From Lota lota (taxonomy: Eukaryota; Chordata; Actinopteri; Gadiformes; Lotidae): a stretch of DNA of 64,000 nucleotides. A model generated the notes under the pieces. That model made no database searches. It saw nothing but the letters and a program-made list of their open reading frames with translations, and was not told where the DNA came from. The first letter of the stretch is position 1; the number at the start of each line of letters is the position of its first letter. The DNA lies in the NCBI GenBank assembly GCA_026745465.1, contig JACYXH010000479.1:5836011-5900010 (forward strand), in the 5' to 3' direction. Below, one piece after another: positions 1 through 11,743 of the stretch. The translations under genes were made by a program, and so were the position numbers.

Positions 1-364
1 GCATATGCTCTTCCTATCCCCTCTGATCCACCGGTCACCACTGAAAACACAGAGACAGAAGAGGACAGTGAAGGTGAAATCACTCAAAATCACCAGAGAT
101 CTGGATAGCCTTATCTCATGCTCCCATGCCAACAAATGTATCCTATCATTCTATTGTCATAAGTCGCTTTGGATAAAGCACCCAATGCCACAGTTTTATC
201 CTAGTATGTGATGGATAGACTTATCTTAGCCTAAAGAAACAAAGATAGTCTTATCCTAATTGAAGTGTATCCTATAGAAAGTGTCTCTTCTATTGAAAAG
301 TTTATTGTACTAGGGGGCATTACTATTCCTGTATTTTACCACATCTGCTGTTAGTCACATTCCT

Positions 365-409
<45 letters not shown>

Positions 410-445
410 CCATGCACTAGGTTGCTTCCTAGATATGCTGTATTG
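1..445. other. Upstream intergenic stretch with SINE-tail remnant and (TG)n
   Basis: No gene is recognised. At 154-180 the segment AAGTCGCTTTGGATAAAGC resembles the tail shared by many fish tRNA-derived SINEs; the head is not recognisable. A (TG)n run of about 45 bp occupies 365-409. Confidence 0.4.
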
Positions 446-763
446 TTGTATGAGAGAGGATATAAAAGTGATTTATTTACTATTGGCAAAGGCAATTGAT
501 TGGTTGATGGCTTGCCATGAGCAAATACAGTTTTTCGGATAAATGCGCTTTATGACTTTTACCCTGTGGATAGTTTGTAACATCATACATCTACAATTAC
601 CGCTTCAGTGACAACTAGCCAGACAATTGAACAACTTATTATGCTGGACATCACCTCTTCTTACGGTGGCAATACACTCAAAATACCTTTTCCAACGCCA
701 ACGTTCAAAATACCTTTTCCAACGCCAACGTTGGCACAGATCAGGCCTGGTTAGTCAGATAGT
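446..763 (+). repeat. Dispersed repeat X, copy 1 (inverted partner at 12,265)
   Basis: This 318-bp block is the reverse complement of 12,265-12,552 at high identity, by eye about 85-90%. Its 3' half carries a coding-like segment (see the partner copy). Unlike the partner it contains a 27-bp unit in tandem (679-705 and 706-732). Both ends abut TG-rich runs (365-409 and 766-811). I do not recognise the family. Confidence 0.75.
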
Positions 764-1058
764 AGTGTGTGTATGTGTGTGTGTGTGTCTGTGTGAGTGT
801 GTGTGTGTTTCTCTTGGCACTGACTTAATACTATGTACCCAGGTGAACACAATGTGTTCCTCTGATAAACTAACTATAAGGACAAGTAGCCTCCCCTCCA
901 GATACCCTCTGTTACATAAGACCTCATCACAGATGGAAAATAAGATCTGTTTACACTCATAGCTGTCTTCACGCACTGGTGTTATGTTGGCAATGCCAAC
1001 GAGATAGAGAGATTACGGTTTTATATGGTCTCTATTTATGTATGGATCTATATAAATA

Positions 1059-1152
1059 TATAAACCCATATTGAACCATATACTCCCAAAAGAACCGGTG
1101 CCTAATATATGTGAACATAACAAACACACGCACAAGAATGCACATAGGCACG

Positions 1153-1158
<6 letters not shown>
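1059..1158. repeat. Dispersed repeat Y, copy 1
   Basis: About 100 bp beginning TATAAACCCATATTGAACCA is repeated in direct orientation at 61,107-61,204 with few differences. Here it runs into a CA microsatellite. The other copy begins exactly at the right TA of a Tc1-like element. Confidence 0.8.

Positions 1159-1214
<56 letters not shown>
1154..1214. repeat. (CA)n microsatellite, 61 bp
   Basis: A pure dinucleotide run with CA on the + strand, next to repeat Y. Confidence 0.97.
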
Positions 1215-1217
<3 letters not shown>

Positions 1218-1559
1218 TCCAAACCGTGGCCAGTAAATGTACCACAGTGTCTCATTCTGTGGTCTATTCTGAGTGGGTCTAAGGTGACCCTGTTGATTAT
1301 TAACAAAGGTCTGCTTGAATCCACAAGCTTTGAATGACAAAGTCTCTGTTTTGTTAAATTCTCAAATACATTTAATTCATTTCTGCTCTTTTCCCTGCAT
1401 TGACCAAATTACAAGTATGGTAACTAACCCTTTGTTCCAAACAAGACTCATGCAACAAAGAATACACTTACACAGTCATATGACATGAATATATTACAAA
1501 ATGCACAACAAAGCATAATAAAACCAAAAGAGAGTGTGGTTTGCCATGCATCATTTATA

Positions 1560-3140
1560 AACTGCTCAAAAAAATAAAGGGAACACTAAAATAACACATC
1601 CTAGGTCTGAATGAATGAAATAATCTCGTTAAAAAAAAAATTCTTTACATAGTTGAACGTGCTGACAACAAAACCACACAAAAATTATCAATGGAAATCA
1701 AATTGATCAACCCATGGAGGTCTGGATTTGGAGTCACACTCAAAATTTAAGTGGAAAACCACACTACAGGCTGATCCAACTTTGATGTAATGTCCTTAAA
1801 TCAAGTCAAAATGAGGCCCAGTAGTGTGTGTGGCCTCCACGTGCCTGTATGACCTCCCTACAACGCCTGGGCATGCTCCTGATGAGGTGGCGGATGGTCT
1901 CCTGAGGGATCTCCTCCCAGACCTGGACTAAAGCATCCGCCAACTCCTGGACAGTCTGTGGTGCAACGTGGCGTTGGTGGATGGAGCGAGACATGATGTC
2001 CCAGATGTGCTCAATTGGATTCAGGTCTAGGGAACGGGCGGGCCAGTCCATAGCATCAATGCCTTCCTCTTGCAGGAACTGCTGACACACTCCAGCCACA
2101 TGAGGTCTAGCATTGTCTTGCATTAGGAGGAACCCAGGGCCAACCGCACCAGCATATGGTCTCACAAGGGGTCTGAGGATCTCATCTCGGTACCTAATGG
2201 CAGTCAGGCTACCTCTAGCAAGCACATGGAGGGCTGTGCGGCCCCCCAAAGAAATGCCACCCCACACCATGACTGACCCACCGCCAAACCGGTCATGCTG
2301 GAGGATGTTGCAGGCAGCAGAACGTTCTCCACGGCGTCTCCAGACTCTGTCACGTCTGTCACATGTGCTCAGTGTGAACCTGCTTTCATCTGTGAAGAGC
2401 ACAGGGCGCCAGTGGCGAATTTGCCAATCTTGGTGTTCTCTGGCAAATGCCAAACGTCCTGCACGGTGTTGGGCTGTAAGCACAACCCCCACCTGTGGAC
2501 GTCGGGCCCTCATACCACCCCCATGGAGTCTGTTTCTGACCGTTTGAGCAGACACATGCACATTTGTGGCCTGCTGGAGGTCATTTTGCAGGGCTCTGGC
2601 AGTGCTCCTCCTGCTCCTCCTTGCACAAAGGCGGAGGTAGCGGTCCTGCTGCTGGGTTGTTGCCCTCCTACGGCCTCCTCCACGTCTCCTGATGTACTGG
2701 CCTGTCTCCTGGTAGCGCCTCCATGCTCTGGACACTACGCTGACAGACACAGCAAACCTTCTTGCCACAGCTCGCATTGATGTGCCATCCTGGATGAGCT
2801 GCACTACCTGAGCCACTTGTGTGGGTTGTAGACTCCGTCTCATGCTACCACTAGAGTGAAAGCACCGCCAGCATTCAAAAGTGACCAAAACATCAGCCAG
2901 GAAGCATAGGAACTGAGAAGTGGTCTGTGGTCACCACCTGCAGAACCACTCCTTTACTGGGGGTGTCTTGCTAATTGCCTATAATTTCCACCTGTTGTCT
3001 CTTCCATTAGCACAACAGCATGTGAAATTTATTGTCAATCAGTGTTGCTTCCTAAGTGGACAGTTTGATTTCACAGAAGTGTGATTGATTTGGAGTTACA
3101 TTGTGTTGTTTAAGTGTTCCCTTAATTTTTTTGAGCAGTG
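1560..3140 (-). mobile_element. Tc1-like DNA transposon with open transposase frame
   Basis: The element is 1,581 bp. Terminal inverted repeats of about 26 bp (ACTGCTCAAAAAAATAAAGG at the left) differ at one or two positions, and both ends are flanked by TA, the Tc1/mariner target. The transposase lies on the minus strand. Related elements are widespread in teleosts, and Tc1 elements shared by fish and lampreys have been described; whether this is that lineage needs a search. Confidence 0.95.
1806..2888 (-). CDS. Tc1-like transposase, DD34E, full-length frame
   Basis: Cuts and pastes its own element at TA sites. The frame is 360 codons from the first ATG. The second ATG (residue 16, [20 protein letters not shown]) is the more likely start and gives 345 residues, usual for Tc1. 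Paired-like helix-turn-helix DNA-binding segments span about residues 17-125, with basic GGGRRR near 70-75. Catalytic residues are D167 (LFTDESRF), D258 ([10 protein letters not shown]) and E293 (NPIEHIWD), with 34 residues between D258 and E293. [11 protein letters not shown], the glycine-rich box, is at 201-211. Residue 287 is Leu where family members usually have Pro (SPDLNP). No stop interrupts the frame. Confidence 0.93.
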   Translation of the reverse strand: MVTFECWRCFHSSGSMRRSLQPTQVAQVVQLIQDGTSMRAVARRFAVSVSVVSRAWRRYQETGQYIRRRGGGRRRATTQQQDRYLRLCARRSRRSTARALQNDLQQATNVHVSAQTVRNRLHGGGMRARRPQVGVVLTAQHRAGRLAFAREHQDWQIRHWRPVLFTDESRFTLSTCDRRDRVWRRRGERSAACNILQHDRFGGGSVMVWGGISLGGRTALHVLARGSLTAIRYRDEILRPLVRPYAGAVGPGFLLMQDNARPHVAGVCQQFLQEEGIDAMDWPARSLDLNPIEHIWDIMSRSIHQRHVAPQTVQELADALVQVWEEIPQETIRHLIRSMPRRCREVIQARGGHTHYWASF

Positions 3141-3179
3141 TATTCTTATAATCAACTCGTACTGCATTAGTTAGTCACC

Positions 3180-3182
<3 letters not shown>

Positions 3183-3225
<43 letters not shown>
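3183..3225. repeat. (CA)n microsatellite, 43 bp
   Basis: A pure AC run on the + strand just beyond the Tc1-like element. Confidence 0.97.
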
Positions 3226-3228
<3 letters not shown>

Positions 3229-3968
3229 CCAGCAAAAATGGCAATCACACTGATGTGAAAGCTTTCTGAATGCCTGGGAACTTGGACCCATTAAACAAGT
3301 TCCCAGGACTCAGGGCCAAAACTACTGATTTAATGCAACGTTTGTTAACTTTAGAACATGCTGTTCTAGCTGCTTCCTTTTCCCCTTGGGTGTGCTGGAA
3401 TGGAATGAACAGGAAGTAAGATGATGGTGATGTCAAATTCTTGAATCACTTATTATCTGTTATCTGTTATCTGTATTCTCTCTGTAGCACTTATTCTGTG
3501 TTCCCTAAACTCTGATTATTTCTTTATTTGAATGGGGTTGTCAATAGGCCTTATCCAGTTGTTACAAATGTACTTTTATTATGCGATTCATTTCATTAAA
3601 AAAAAGTATGTATTGCACATTGTTGGAAACTATTTGCATTATTAACTATTAACTAATTAAAGGCCCTAGCAAATCCAGATGTTTCTAAAGCCATACAAAT
3701 TTGTTGGTTTTGTGTGTGGAAGAATTTATATCAGCTTCCCTGAGCTTGTGCAAACACACTCTAAACATTTCCAAATGAATTCTCTGCATGCATAGCTGTT
3801 TGTCTTCATTATCAATTAAATTAATTAATCTCTTATTCCATACATGCACACACAGGCACATACACTTTTTTGTTCACACATAGGTATATGTAGAAACAAA
3901 CGCACATGCACCCATACACCAACCCATATTGCACATATTTTTGGTGTGCAACACGTGTGCAAATACAT

Positions 3969-4016
<48 letters not shown>

Positions 4017-5160
4017 ACACACATACACACAGCCCCTCTAAAAAGCTTACCTGCCCACTCTCCCATGGATCTGAGGAATGACTTGGGCAATGGAAAGAAG
4101 AATTTGGGACAAAGCATCCTCGCAAAACACAGCAGTTTTACTGCATAGTGAAGTACCACTACAGAACCAAGAAAGATAAAAAAAAAAGTGTAATCCATGA
4201 TTTTCGTTGATGCTTGATTTCTTGAAAGACACAATGACTGCACGCCTCTATTTTTGTGATTTAGGTCTGAAAAGTGCTGGGTGTAGTTGCTAAAACTCTA
4301 GGCAAGCAGGAACTTGAAGCCACTCCCTCAATCTACTACGACAGTTTCTCTCGTTATCACTCTCTCTTTTCCCTATCTTCTTCTAGCTATAAATCCTAGT
4401 TAAACCTAATCCCTGAAACTAAACTAGTTTCATTAATTATTAATCTGTGTGTTGGTATAAATGGACAATGACACTTTAAATTACCCCCATGTCCTCTATC
4501 CTTCAGGTTGAACTAAAATATGTTTTGACTTTGACTTTGAAAACATTATTAATCCACACATTCTTTAGTTTGTCATGCAACCCCAAACTCCGTATCTGAA
4601 AATAGGGACAAATTGAAGCAAATCTCTAGCACCACCAATGGGTCAAAATGTGTAGTTTTAAAAGGCTGTATCTCAGGTCCCGTTTGACCCACACTCACAA
4701 CCTTAGTGTCAGATGATGCAGCTTATCATGGCCTACAACTTTTCCATTGGTACCATTGTCGTCTGCCTCACTAGATATTCCACAATTTTGATTTAACTGA
4801 AAAACACATCTCCTCCCAGGACCATTCACAAATTCTAACCAAACCAACTCTAATTGATTCCTCATTAACTAAATAATCAAATGTATCAAAATAGTTCTAA
4901 AATTCTATGTGTTAGGCCCCCACAGGTGTAAACATTTTGAAGCAAACACCACTTTGACAATAGGTAGGCATGTTTTACCATCTCCTCCTAGACCATTTGT
5001 CCAATCGTCATGACACCTGCTTTATTGGAGTCTGCACCCTATTTTCCATGTAATTCCATATGAACCCTGTTATCTTTTTGGATCATGTGGACTATGTACG
5101 TGTAAGTACCAGAGACCGAAAAAACAACTAAGTGTGAAAAAGATGCCTACTTCTAAAATT
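3226..5160. other. Intergenic stretch without recognised gene
   Basis: Holds an interrupted CA tract at 3,972-4,031. The rest, including 4,560-5,060, looks like old interspersed repeat by texture, but I cannot name a family and see no coding exon. Confidence 0.5.
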
Positions 5161-6290
5161 TACTGTATACTGTTCACCCCTTTTGCCTAGTGAGTAGAGC
5201 ACTTGCCTCCAAGGCAAAAGGTCAATGTTTTGAATCCCACCATTGACTGAATATATTCTGAGAATCATCATAATTTTTTTTGCTTAATACATTAATATCA
5301 GTTAGCTATGGTGAATGTATTATGATTTGCCGTGGATGTATTCTGTCACTGAGTGAATTTATTCTCTGATAGAGTGCCTACTTATACAACATATTCTATC
5401 TCCCCCAATGGTACAAGGCTGTATGTAGCTCAACAGGTAGACCACTTGCCTGAAGTTGTAGAGGTTCATAGTTTGAATCCCTAATTCAAATGTTTTAGTT
5501 TTTTTGCTGGTATTCTATGATAGATAGTTGGATGTGGTATTCTATGATATAGTTGGATGTGATATTCTATGATAGATAGTGGATGTGGTGTTCTATGATA
5601 GTGGATGTAGTATTCTATGATAGGGATTGTATTCCATGATATAGTGGATGTGGAATTATACTTTATGATAGATAGTGGATGGGGTGTTCTATGATAGATA
5701 GTGAATGTGGTATTATGTGATAGATGGTTGGCTGCATTCTAGAATAATAGTGTGTCGTGTACTATGATAGATAGTGTATGTGGTATTCTATTAGAGGGGA
5801 TGTATTCTAATAGATAGTGTATGTGGCATTCTATGATAGTGGATGTGGTATTTTATGATAGATAGCGGATGTGGTATTCTATGGTAGGGGATGTATTCTA
5901 TGATATAGTGGATGTGGTATTATGTGATAGTTGGCTGCATTCTAGGATGATAGTATATGTCGTGTACTATGATAGATAGTGGATGTGGTATTCTTTAATA
6001 AGGGATGTATTCTATGATAGATAATGGATGTGGTATTCTATAATAGGGGATGTATTCCATGATAGATAGTGGATGTCGAATTTAATGATATATAGTGGAT
6101 GTATTCTATGATAGATAGTGGATGTGGTATTATATGATAGATAGTGGATGTCTCCTTTGCTAGATAGTGCCTACTCCTACAACACATTTTCATCTCCGAC
6201 TGCTGGTACATGTCTGTCAATAGCTCAGTGAGTACAGCACACACCTGCAAGGCAGAAGGTCCATTGGTCGAATCCCACCAGCTGCCTAAT
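5161..6290 (+). repeat. Three tRNA-like units with embedded 26-bp minisatellite
   Basis: Degenerate units at about 5,165-5,256, 5,413-5,486 and 6,205-6,287 each carry an A-box-like TAGCTCARTGAGTA stretch and end in a B-box-like TTGAATCCC. Each is preceded by a shared TGCCTACT(T/C)(C)TACAAC leader. Between the second and third lies a minisatellite (about 5,505-6,160) with a variable unit close to GATAGTGGATGTGGTATTCT. None folds convincingly as a tRNA. They look like a tRNA-derived SINE family or satellite. Confidence 0.6.
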
Positions 6291-6900
6291 ATGGTCTGAG
6301 GAGATAGCTTGTCTATGTTGTACTACTGAGCAATGGTCTAATACTAACGGCAGTGAAGACTCAATCCTTAACTCTATGGCCTACTACTGGTCTACTTTGA
6401 GAAGTGGAGGCACTGTCCTTGAAAAGTCATGGAGTGGTTGGAACTGAGGTGACTTTAGGGCAGTTGGCTGTAATGGGCTTGTAGCTCTCTTCACGACAAC
6501 ACAGACACAGGTTGGTTCTTTGAAACTGGCGCTTATTGCCTTGCACGTCTTTTTCTTCGATGCATCCACGTCACGCCTTGAGAACTCTATATTTGAATGA
6601 ACACAGTAAACATGTCAATAAAGTATACAGTACCAAAATAAATGAAAATATAAATGGCGCTTGGCGTGAATATAAACAAAGTTCTACAGGTTAAACAAAA
6701 TACCTCATTGGCTGCTTGTCCTGAAAAGAGGTTATTGAATCCTTAAAGTCCCTTGAAAGTGTCTTCACTGTTTTTCTTGGCCTGACATCAACAATTATAC
6801 CTCAGACTGCAATATAGCAGAGTGCCGTAAGATCTGCTCACGGTAGATTGCACACAGTCCATTAACAAATTCCGTAGCAGTGGAAACCACAACAGAGAAT
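6291..6900. other. Intergenic stretch with no recognised feature
   Basis: Lies between the tRNA-like repeat block and DIRS copy 1. No exon, repeat boundary or regulatory signal could be supported. Confidence 0.5.
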
Positions 6901-9900
6901 GATAGTTTTGTTATTATAACTCTAGTTCTATGATTGTAGGCGTAGCCGTCTAAGCTTCGCCTTATGGGCTTGTCCCGTGCGCGCACTCGCGTGCACTGAA
7001 AATGTTCAGCAATGCACCAATCAACGTGGGCACCGCCCATAATTCCCACAACACCGAGTATATAATGCGGCGCACGGCTGTGTTCGTCCTCCCAGCTATT
7101 CTTTCAGCAGTTGGAGGGTACAGCAGGTGGGAAACTAGACGGCTACGCCTACAATCATTGAACTAGAGTTATAATAACATAACTATCGTTCTATTTCACG
7201 TAGGCTACGCCGTCTAGGCTTCGCCTTATGGGCTAAGGTGAAGCTGCGAGCGGAGCCCGATAAATGTACTCCTGCTGGACCCAAGTCACAAAAATAAAGA
7301 CCTAAGTCACAGGGCACATTAGACTCAAAAAGCCGAAGATGTGCAAAACACAACAACTAAATAAGAAACCCTGAATTCTCTTAAGAACACGCAAAGCGAT
7401 GATAAAGAGAATAGAGTGAGTCTGTAACTCTGACTCAACCCGTATTTCATTGAACATAAAAAAGGGGAATGCAGAGCAACAAGGCTTCTCCTACGTCCGC
7501 TACCATAGGGGCGGAGCTAGGAAAAAAAATCAGGCTACCAATAGCAACGATCAACAAGGCCCTTCCTACATATGCTCAAAAAGAGGCGGCAGGAGGAACC
7601 TGTTGTGCAACGTTTAATATTAGGGGACAGGATATTAAAACGCCGGTTACGAACCGTAATCAAAGCAATAATAACCTGTCACTCCTGAGCTCAGTGCCCA
7701 CGCTGGAACACCACCGGGTGACAGTGGAGAGAGAAAGAAGCTGAGCCATATCACGAGCGTAACAGGCTCTGAGCGATAAACCAGTATCTAATTCGTAGAG
7801 AGGGAGCCCGACTCCAACACAGAGTGGCCGAGTGAGCCATTGGACATGTCCAACATGTAAAAACGAATAAAAGGACTGGGGGAAGACCATGACGCAGCTG
7901 CGCAAATGTCTTCTATCGAAATTCCCTTGAATAGGGCAGACGAAGCGGCCACCCCCCATGCAGGGTGAGCTCTAACACCCAAAGGTGATGTTAAGCCCTG
8001 CCGAGTGTAGGCTAAGCAGACACCCTCACATATCCAGCGGGACAGACGTTGTTTAGAAAGAGCGCGGACCTTGGCAGCGTCGCTATAACACACAAATAAC
8101 TGTTGTGTGGAGCGAAACGCAGCTGAGCGTTTCATGTACATAACCAATGCCCGCACCGGGCACAGGAGATGCAACTCAGCCTCTGCTTCACTAGTATGAG
8201 GCGGGGGGTGAAAAGCCTTAAGCACAATATCACTCGACCGAAAAGAACTGAATATGTTCTTGGGTTGGAATGCAGGATTGGCTCTTTGCCCAGTTGATGG
8301 CGAAACCCAACGAGGAGAGATGATTTATCACTGTCATTGTGTCTCTTCTCGCAGCTTCCTCTGAGTCGCTCAGAATCAGTAGGGGCCTGAGCCGCCCCAG
8401 CGCTGCCTCTACACACTTTGAAAAAGTGTGCGGGGCCAGGGAGTAACCGAACGGTAGGCACTGGTACTCGTACGCCACGCCCATAAAGGCGAAGGTGAGA
8501 AATTTCCTGTGCGCCTGGAGAATGGGGACGTGGAAGTAAGCATCCTTGAGATCCAGGGATGTGAACCAGTCGCCCTCTCTCACACACCGGAGCAACGATC
8601 TGGTGGTGAGCATCCTGAATTTCCTGGCGGCAACAAATTAGTTGAAGACGCGAAGATCCAGAATGGGTCTCATCTCCCCTGACTTTTTGGGAACAAGGAA
8701 GTAGCGGGAGTAAAACCCTAGGCGTGACTCAAGGGGGGGGGGGGGGACAGAGACGGCCCCCTTCCCCAAGAGACGGACCACCTCCACTGCCAGAGCCGTG
8801 CTCGCCGCTGGATCCTGCAGCCTTGTCTCCACCACCCCCATAAAGGGTGGGGGACGGTGCTTGAACTGTATGGGGTGGCCCCACCTCAACGTGTTGTCCA
8901 ACCACATAGGTAAAACGCATCGCTCTCGCCAACACGCATGGCGCTCTGAGGGCGAGCATCCAGCTCAGGAACGCTGTCCAGGAATGAGCTGTATTCCTCT
9001 GCCCCTACCGCCTTCACACTGCGTGTGAACCAATGGGGGCTTACCTCGAAAGGGAGGGGAGGGACCCCCTGCGAGCAGGAAACCCGCTGCAGTAGGCAAA
9101 CTCCCAGCGAGCTCGCTCGCGGTGCTCAAGACGGGCAGCTCGCTCGCCGTGCTTACGGCGAACAGCTCTGACGTCTCCCCACAGTCAGCAGACTGTAGAG
9201 AGGAGGTTGAGGGGGCAAAGTCGGGGTCTGGAAGACTGTAACACGAAGCCGCATTGACGGCCTCGTGCGACGAGTCTTCAACCCGCTCATGAAGCGCACG
9301 GGGACGCCGCATAGAAGCGAACGACCCCCGGGCTAAAATACACCATCTAGCCGCCGCCCCACAGCCACTAAGCTAAGAAGGTGGGAGGGGCTGAGGGGAA
9401 GAGGAATGCATGACAGGCGCAGTTGGCTTAAAGGACATAGATCTTTAAAGATGTACTGCCGTTCGGTCGAACAGACTTTTGAATCTTTATTAGGGAGGGA
9501 AAAAGACCCACGTGGGCGCCAGCCTCCGTAGTTTCTGCCCCTTCATGTCTGGCGGCGTCGGCGCGTTGCGGCGGCGCTTCTGCGGAGGCGGCGTCAGCGC
9601 TGGAGGCGGCGTCCTGGCCCGTTGACCACGTGGTCGACCCCGCTTCATGCTGGTCCGACTGCTCCCGCTGGCCTGGTAGGAGGAGCCCGTGAGAATCGCT
9701 CCGAACCGGGAACGATTCTCACGGACGAACTGAAGGTGGGCGAGAACCTCCGCGAACCGAGGTCCAAAAATGGCTAATGGACCCTGGATAAGGCCCGCCC
9801 CTTCTCTGTCAGGAACAGAGGTGAAGGACAGCCACATGGCTCGATGACCCATGGTCGCCCACGCCATCTGACATCCAGCAGTAATCGCTACCGGCTGGCA

Positions 9901-10993
9901 AAGCTGGAGGATAGCGCCAGAGAATCTAGCGACCTTCTCCACGTCGTTCTGCCTGAACGAATCCTTGCCAACTGTCATGGCCGACAGGGCAGAGGAGAGC
10001 AGGGCAATGTTATTCACAGCCGCCTAAGCCTGTGAGGTGCAGACAAAAGATCTGTCCCTCAAGGCAGCGAGCTGCTTAAGTAGGGGCAGTCAGGGGGCAG
10101 TGGCTTCTTGTTCGGACGCCATCCAGGTATCCCCCTCGCCTGTATGGCGGACCACCCCTCCACCCTGGTGAAATCGGTGAATGCCTTCACCGGGGCCTTA
10201 AGGGAGGACGGGTCCCCAGCCGCCGCGGTAAGATACCGCTGGACGGGTGGGAACAGAGGGCATAGGGTAGGCCGTCTGGTCGACGAAGGAGGTCTAAAAT
10301 AGTCCCCCTGCATATCGTCCAGTTCCGGGGAGGGCGGTGGAGGTGGCATGGCGATGCCCTTGATGGCCGCTGCCTCGCCCATGATCTCGCCGAACAGGTC
10401 GGCGAAACGGTGTGGCTTATCCGGGGCAAAAACCCCGAAGGCCGTGAAGAAGTCCCCGACGCGGAGTCCACGTCGAGGTCGTAGTCCTCGTCCTCCCCCG
10501 GTGCCGCCACGGCATCGAAAATATCGACGGCGTCCGCAAGCTCCACCGACGGGGTAAAGAACAGGCGCCTCGAGAGGAGCACCTCTTGAGGTAAGGCGGT
10601 ACAGGCGGCGCAGGAACCGGAGCCCGAAAAGGCTGCCATGGCGTGCTCCGCGCTGAGGCAACGGAAGCACGTAACGTGCCCGTCGTCCGGAGAGAGGATA
10701 GCCGGGCAAGAGGAGCAGAGAGGCCCTGAAAAGGGCCGTACCTCCGCTGGCTCCGCCACAACGCTGCTGCATGAAGTCATCATAGTTTTTGGATTAGATA
10801 GTGCAAATGCTGAAAGATAAAAGAGAGGACGAACACAGCTGTGCGCCGCATTATATACACGGTGTCGTGAGAAATGTGGGCGGTGCCCACGTTGATTGGT
10901 GCATTGCTGAAGTGCACCAACCACACGCAAGTGCGAGCACGGGACAAGCCCATAAGGCGAAGCCTAGACGGCGTAGCCTACATGAAATAGAAC
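6901..10993 (-). mobile_element. DIRS-type tyrosine-recombinase retrotransposon fossil, copy 1
   Basis: About 4.1 kb on the minus strand, with inverted terminal repeats (left about 6,901-7,180, right about 10,800-10,993) instead of direct LTRs. Parts seen on the minus strand: gag-like region about 10,770-9,490 with a Cys/His cluster (GHVTCFRCLSAEHA); reverse transcriptase about 8,910-8,230 (TSLDLKDAYFHVPI, CLPFGYSLAPHTFSK); tyrosine recombinase about 8,225-7,790 (SSALFKG, DICAAASWSS). It is broken, with several breaks. The ends remain recognisable and it is similar to copy 2, suggesting moderate rather than ancient age. Confidence 0.9.
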
Positions 10994-11559
10994 GTTAGAC
11001 ACAAATACAAACAATGGACTAACGTTAATTTGACCCGTTACATCACATTAAAATTTTAACCTTTACATCAATAAATCATTTCTTTATTTACTACAACAAA
11101 CAAACCATAAATTATGTATTAATCATGCATCATGAACACAGCATCTTTGTAACAGCACTTACAGGACTTGTCTACATTGAAGCTACTTCCAGCAGTCTGT
11201 TCAGAGAAATTGGAAACGAAATCACTGTACACAAGTGCACATACTTCTAGGAGTAGGGACGCTTTGGCTTAATAGGGGGCACTACCTCACACTGTGAGTA
11301 AGTTGGCGAAAGGGTTCAGTTTCGACTATGGCGCTATGTGACCTCCAGCAGTTGTCTCGCTGAATTCCCCATTTCCTAGATTTTCCATATTCAGGCCGGG
11401 TTGCGTACTTGACACCGGTTATTGCTGCTTGCAGCTTTATTTATATTTATGATGATAATGAATTATATTATTCTACTGTCCATCCTAAATGAAGCATTAG
11501 AATGATCCAAGGGATCTTTGCAGGGTCTTACGCAATACGATTATTTTCCTTCATGATAA
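10994..11559. other. Stretch between DIRS copy 1 and the ipo11 promoter
   Basis: No exon or named repeat is recognised on either strand. In human, DIMT1 lies head-to-head with IPO11, but I found no DIMT1-like coding segment here on the minus strand. Confidence 0.45.
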
Positions 11560-11743
11560 AAGGTCCATTATGATATACACATGCAACCGTGCATGGTCTG
11601 CGCACAGTGAGGCGGAACGTCATCAATATGCGCCTCCTGTTATGTTTAGTCCGCGCTATTTAGCAGCGTGTTTTGGTTAGCGGTGTGCTACAACTGCCGT
11701 TACGGGCATAGTTTTAGTTTTTCTACAGCGTGTCATTTCTTAG
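11560..11743 (+). promoter_or_regulatory. ipo11: Probable ipo11 promoter and non-coding first exon
   Basis: The first coding exon carries only 2 nt of leader before the ATG, so an upstream non-coding exon is needed. The best candidate is the CG-richer stretch ending in TTCTTAG|GTGAGTCC, a strong donor whose exon would end at 11,743. A CRE-like AACGTCATC lies near 11,608. No TATA box is obvious. The exon's 5' end is not defined by the sequence. Assignment to ipo11 rests on position and the donor motif only. Confidence 0.45.

Larger units (their letters stand above)
764..1558. other. Intergenic stretch: TG/CA microsatellites and repeat Y copy 1
   Basis: Holds an interrupted (TG)n at 766-811, the repeat Y copy at 1,059-1,158 and a 61-bp (CA)n at 1,154-1,214. 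Nothing else is recognised up to the Tc1-like element. Confidence 0.6.

Noticed and set aside
2113-2780. Open frames on the + strand across the Tc1-like transposase
   Set aside because: They are antisense shadows of the transposase gene on the minus strand.
5165-6287. Functional tRNA genes
   Set aside because: The A and B boxes are degenerate and no cloverleaf with a paired acceptor stem could be drawn by eye.
6901-10993. Endogenous retrovirus
   Set aside because: There are no direct LTRs and no protease, integrase or envelope; the inverted ends and tyrosine recombinase place it with DIRS elements.
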